The translations under genes and the position numbers were made by a program. Below are positions 21,716-22,571 of a stretch of DNA of 22,571 bases, in pieces; within the stretch, counting starts at the first letter, position 1, and each line of letters opens with the position of its first letter. Location: the NCBI GenBank assembly GCA_015490435.1, contig WFXV01000045.1, positions 1 through 22,571 on the forward strand. Reading direction: 5' to 3'. The stretch comes from Thermaceae bacterium (GTDB lineage Bacteria; Deinococcota; Deinococci; Deinococcales; Marinithermaceae). The notes beneath the pieces are model-generated. The model was not told the DNA's origin and made no database searches. It saw nothing but the letters and a program-made list of their open reading frames with translations.

Positions 21716-22571
21716 TGCGAAAGGGTTTGGCGGCGGCCGGGGTCTTGCTCCTGGCCTGGGCGCTGGCGGCCTTGCCCCCGGCGGCGGGCCTCTACGACGA
21801 GGTCATGCCCAAGGTGCTCGAGGCCAAGAGGGTCTTGGCCAAGGACCCGGCCCAGGCCCTGGTCCTGGTGGAGGACGCCCAGAAGGCCTTCGCCAAGGGC
21901 AAGGAGCCGCTTCCCCCGGTAATCGCCGCCGGCATCGAACAGGCGCTCAAGGACGCGCGGGTCTCGGTGGCCCGCAAAAGCAAGGCCGACCTCGAGGGGC
22001 GGCTCTGGGTGGTCCGCGGGGCCTTCGCCAAGGCCCTCTACGACGCCTTCTTCGAGGCGGTGGCGGCCGGGGACCTGGAGACCGCGAAGCCCCTGCTCGA
22101 CCGGCTGGTGGAGGCGAGTGCCCGGCCCGAGACGCTGAAGGAGGCGGCGCTCCGCTTCGCCGAGAAGAAGGACCTCGAGGGGCTGCGCCGGCTCTTCGAG
22201 GAGGCCTACCTAAACGCCATCGTCAAGAGCCTGGAGCTCGCCGGCGACGGCGAGAACCGGGTCCACGCCTATGCCCTGGTCTCCAAGGCCTACGGGCTCT
22301 TCCTCATTATTCAGGACTCGCCGCGGGTCCGGGACGTGCGGCCCAAGGACTTCGTCGACGCCCTGGCGGCGCTGGCCTCCGGGGACCTCGAGGGCTACCG
22401 GGCGAAGGTGGCCGAGCTCGTGACCAAGCTCGGCCAGGCACTCGAGGCCTACAAGAAGGTCCCGGCCCCGGCGCCCGAAAAGCCCAAGCCGCCGGCGCCC
22501 AAGCCGGAGACCGCGGCCCCGGCGCCTGGGTCGGCGGGGCCGCGGCGGGTTTGGCCGGCGCGGCCCCGCCG
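21712..22571 (+). CDS. Secreted helical protein with proline-rich tail (3' end outside window)
   Basis: The frame is open from ATG at 21712 to the edge (286 codons). It has a signal peptide (KGLAAAGVLLLAWALAALPPAAG), then about 220 residues of charged helices with Lys, Glu and Ala, without recognised catalytic motifs. A Pro-Ala-Lys-rich linker follows (from about residue 246). The family is not recognised. The helical periplasmic domain plus linker might precede a membrane domain, as in some iron permease-type proteins, but I see no motif to support that. It overlaps the roadblock-like gene by four bases. In the last 45 bases a different frame would read as hydrophobic, so the join near 22527 deserves checking. 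Confidence 0.65.
   Translation, partial: MMRKGLAAAGVLLLAWALAALPPAAGLYDEVMPKVLEAKRVLAKDPAQALVLVEDAQKAFAKGKEPLPPVIAAGIEQALKDARVSVARKSKADLEGRLWVVRGAFAKALYDAFFEAVAAGDLETAKPLLDRLVEASARPETLKEAALRFAEKKDLEGLRRLFEEAYLNAIVKSLELAGDGENRVHAYALVSKAYGLFLIIQDSPRVRDVRPKDFVDALAALASGDLEGYRAKVAELVTKLGQALEAYKKVPAPAPEKPKPPAPKPETAAPAPGSAGPRRVWPARPR

Noticed and set aside
1..22571. CRISPR array
   Set aside because: I looked for regularly spaced repeats near the cas genes and in the gaps and found none. The array, if any, lies outside.
22527..22571. Possible frameshift at the right edge
   Set aside because: Another frame reads as a Gly/Ala-rich hydrophobic stretch, but 45 bases of GC-rich sequence are too little to claim a frame change.

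Overview
The window looks like part of a chromosome from a thermophile of the Deinococcota, probably the Thermaceae. This is an inference. It rests on the very GC-rich, G/C-ending codons outside the CRISPR block, many GTG starts, several apparently leaderless genes, an MEP-pathway ispG, a Thermus-like PII protein and a fused MoaD-MoaE. I could not run any search, so the genus is open.

Positions 1-7894, all on the minus strand, hold a type III-B (Cmr) CRISPR operon. In transcription order it is cas10/cmr2, cmr3, cmr1, cmr4, cmr5, cmr6, cas6 and a CARF-domain gene cut off by the left edge. Junctions are short overlaps or gaps of a few bases. Two genes are broken: cmr3 has one in-frame TAG, and cas6 needs a one-base frame correction in a C-rich stretch. 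Cas10 keeps its GGDD motif but has no HD domain in front. No CRISPR array is visible. Base composition is visibly more AT-rich than to the right, and the change falls in the 225-base gap upstream of cas10.

Positions 8120-14141 hold a CitE-like lyase gene (minus), a hicB-hicA toxin-antitoxin pair (plus), a four-gene operon (SdpR-like ArsR repressor, SdpI-like membrane protein, ORF12-like serine hydrolase, second SdpI-like protein), ispG preceded by a DUF433/DUF5615 toxin-antitoxin pair, and a tRNA-Lys/tRNA-Glu pair with a consensus promoter and a clear terminator.

Positions 14199-19269 (minus) hold a DUF2267 gene, a dctP-dctQ-dctM TRAP transporter operon and an amt-glnK ammonium operon. On the plus strand from 19468 come an HrcA-type repressor, a MoaD-MoaE fusion, a roadblock-like protein of unknown role and a secreted protein that runs off the right edge.

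The strongest leads are the paired lesions in an otherwise intact Cmr operon, the repressor/SdpI/hydrolase/SdpI operon with a perfect operator palindrome over its -35 box, and a repeated leaderless arrangement (a -10 box, six bases, then GTG) at sdpR, hicB and hrcA.
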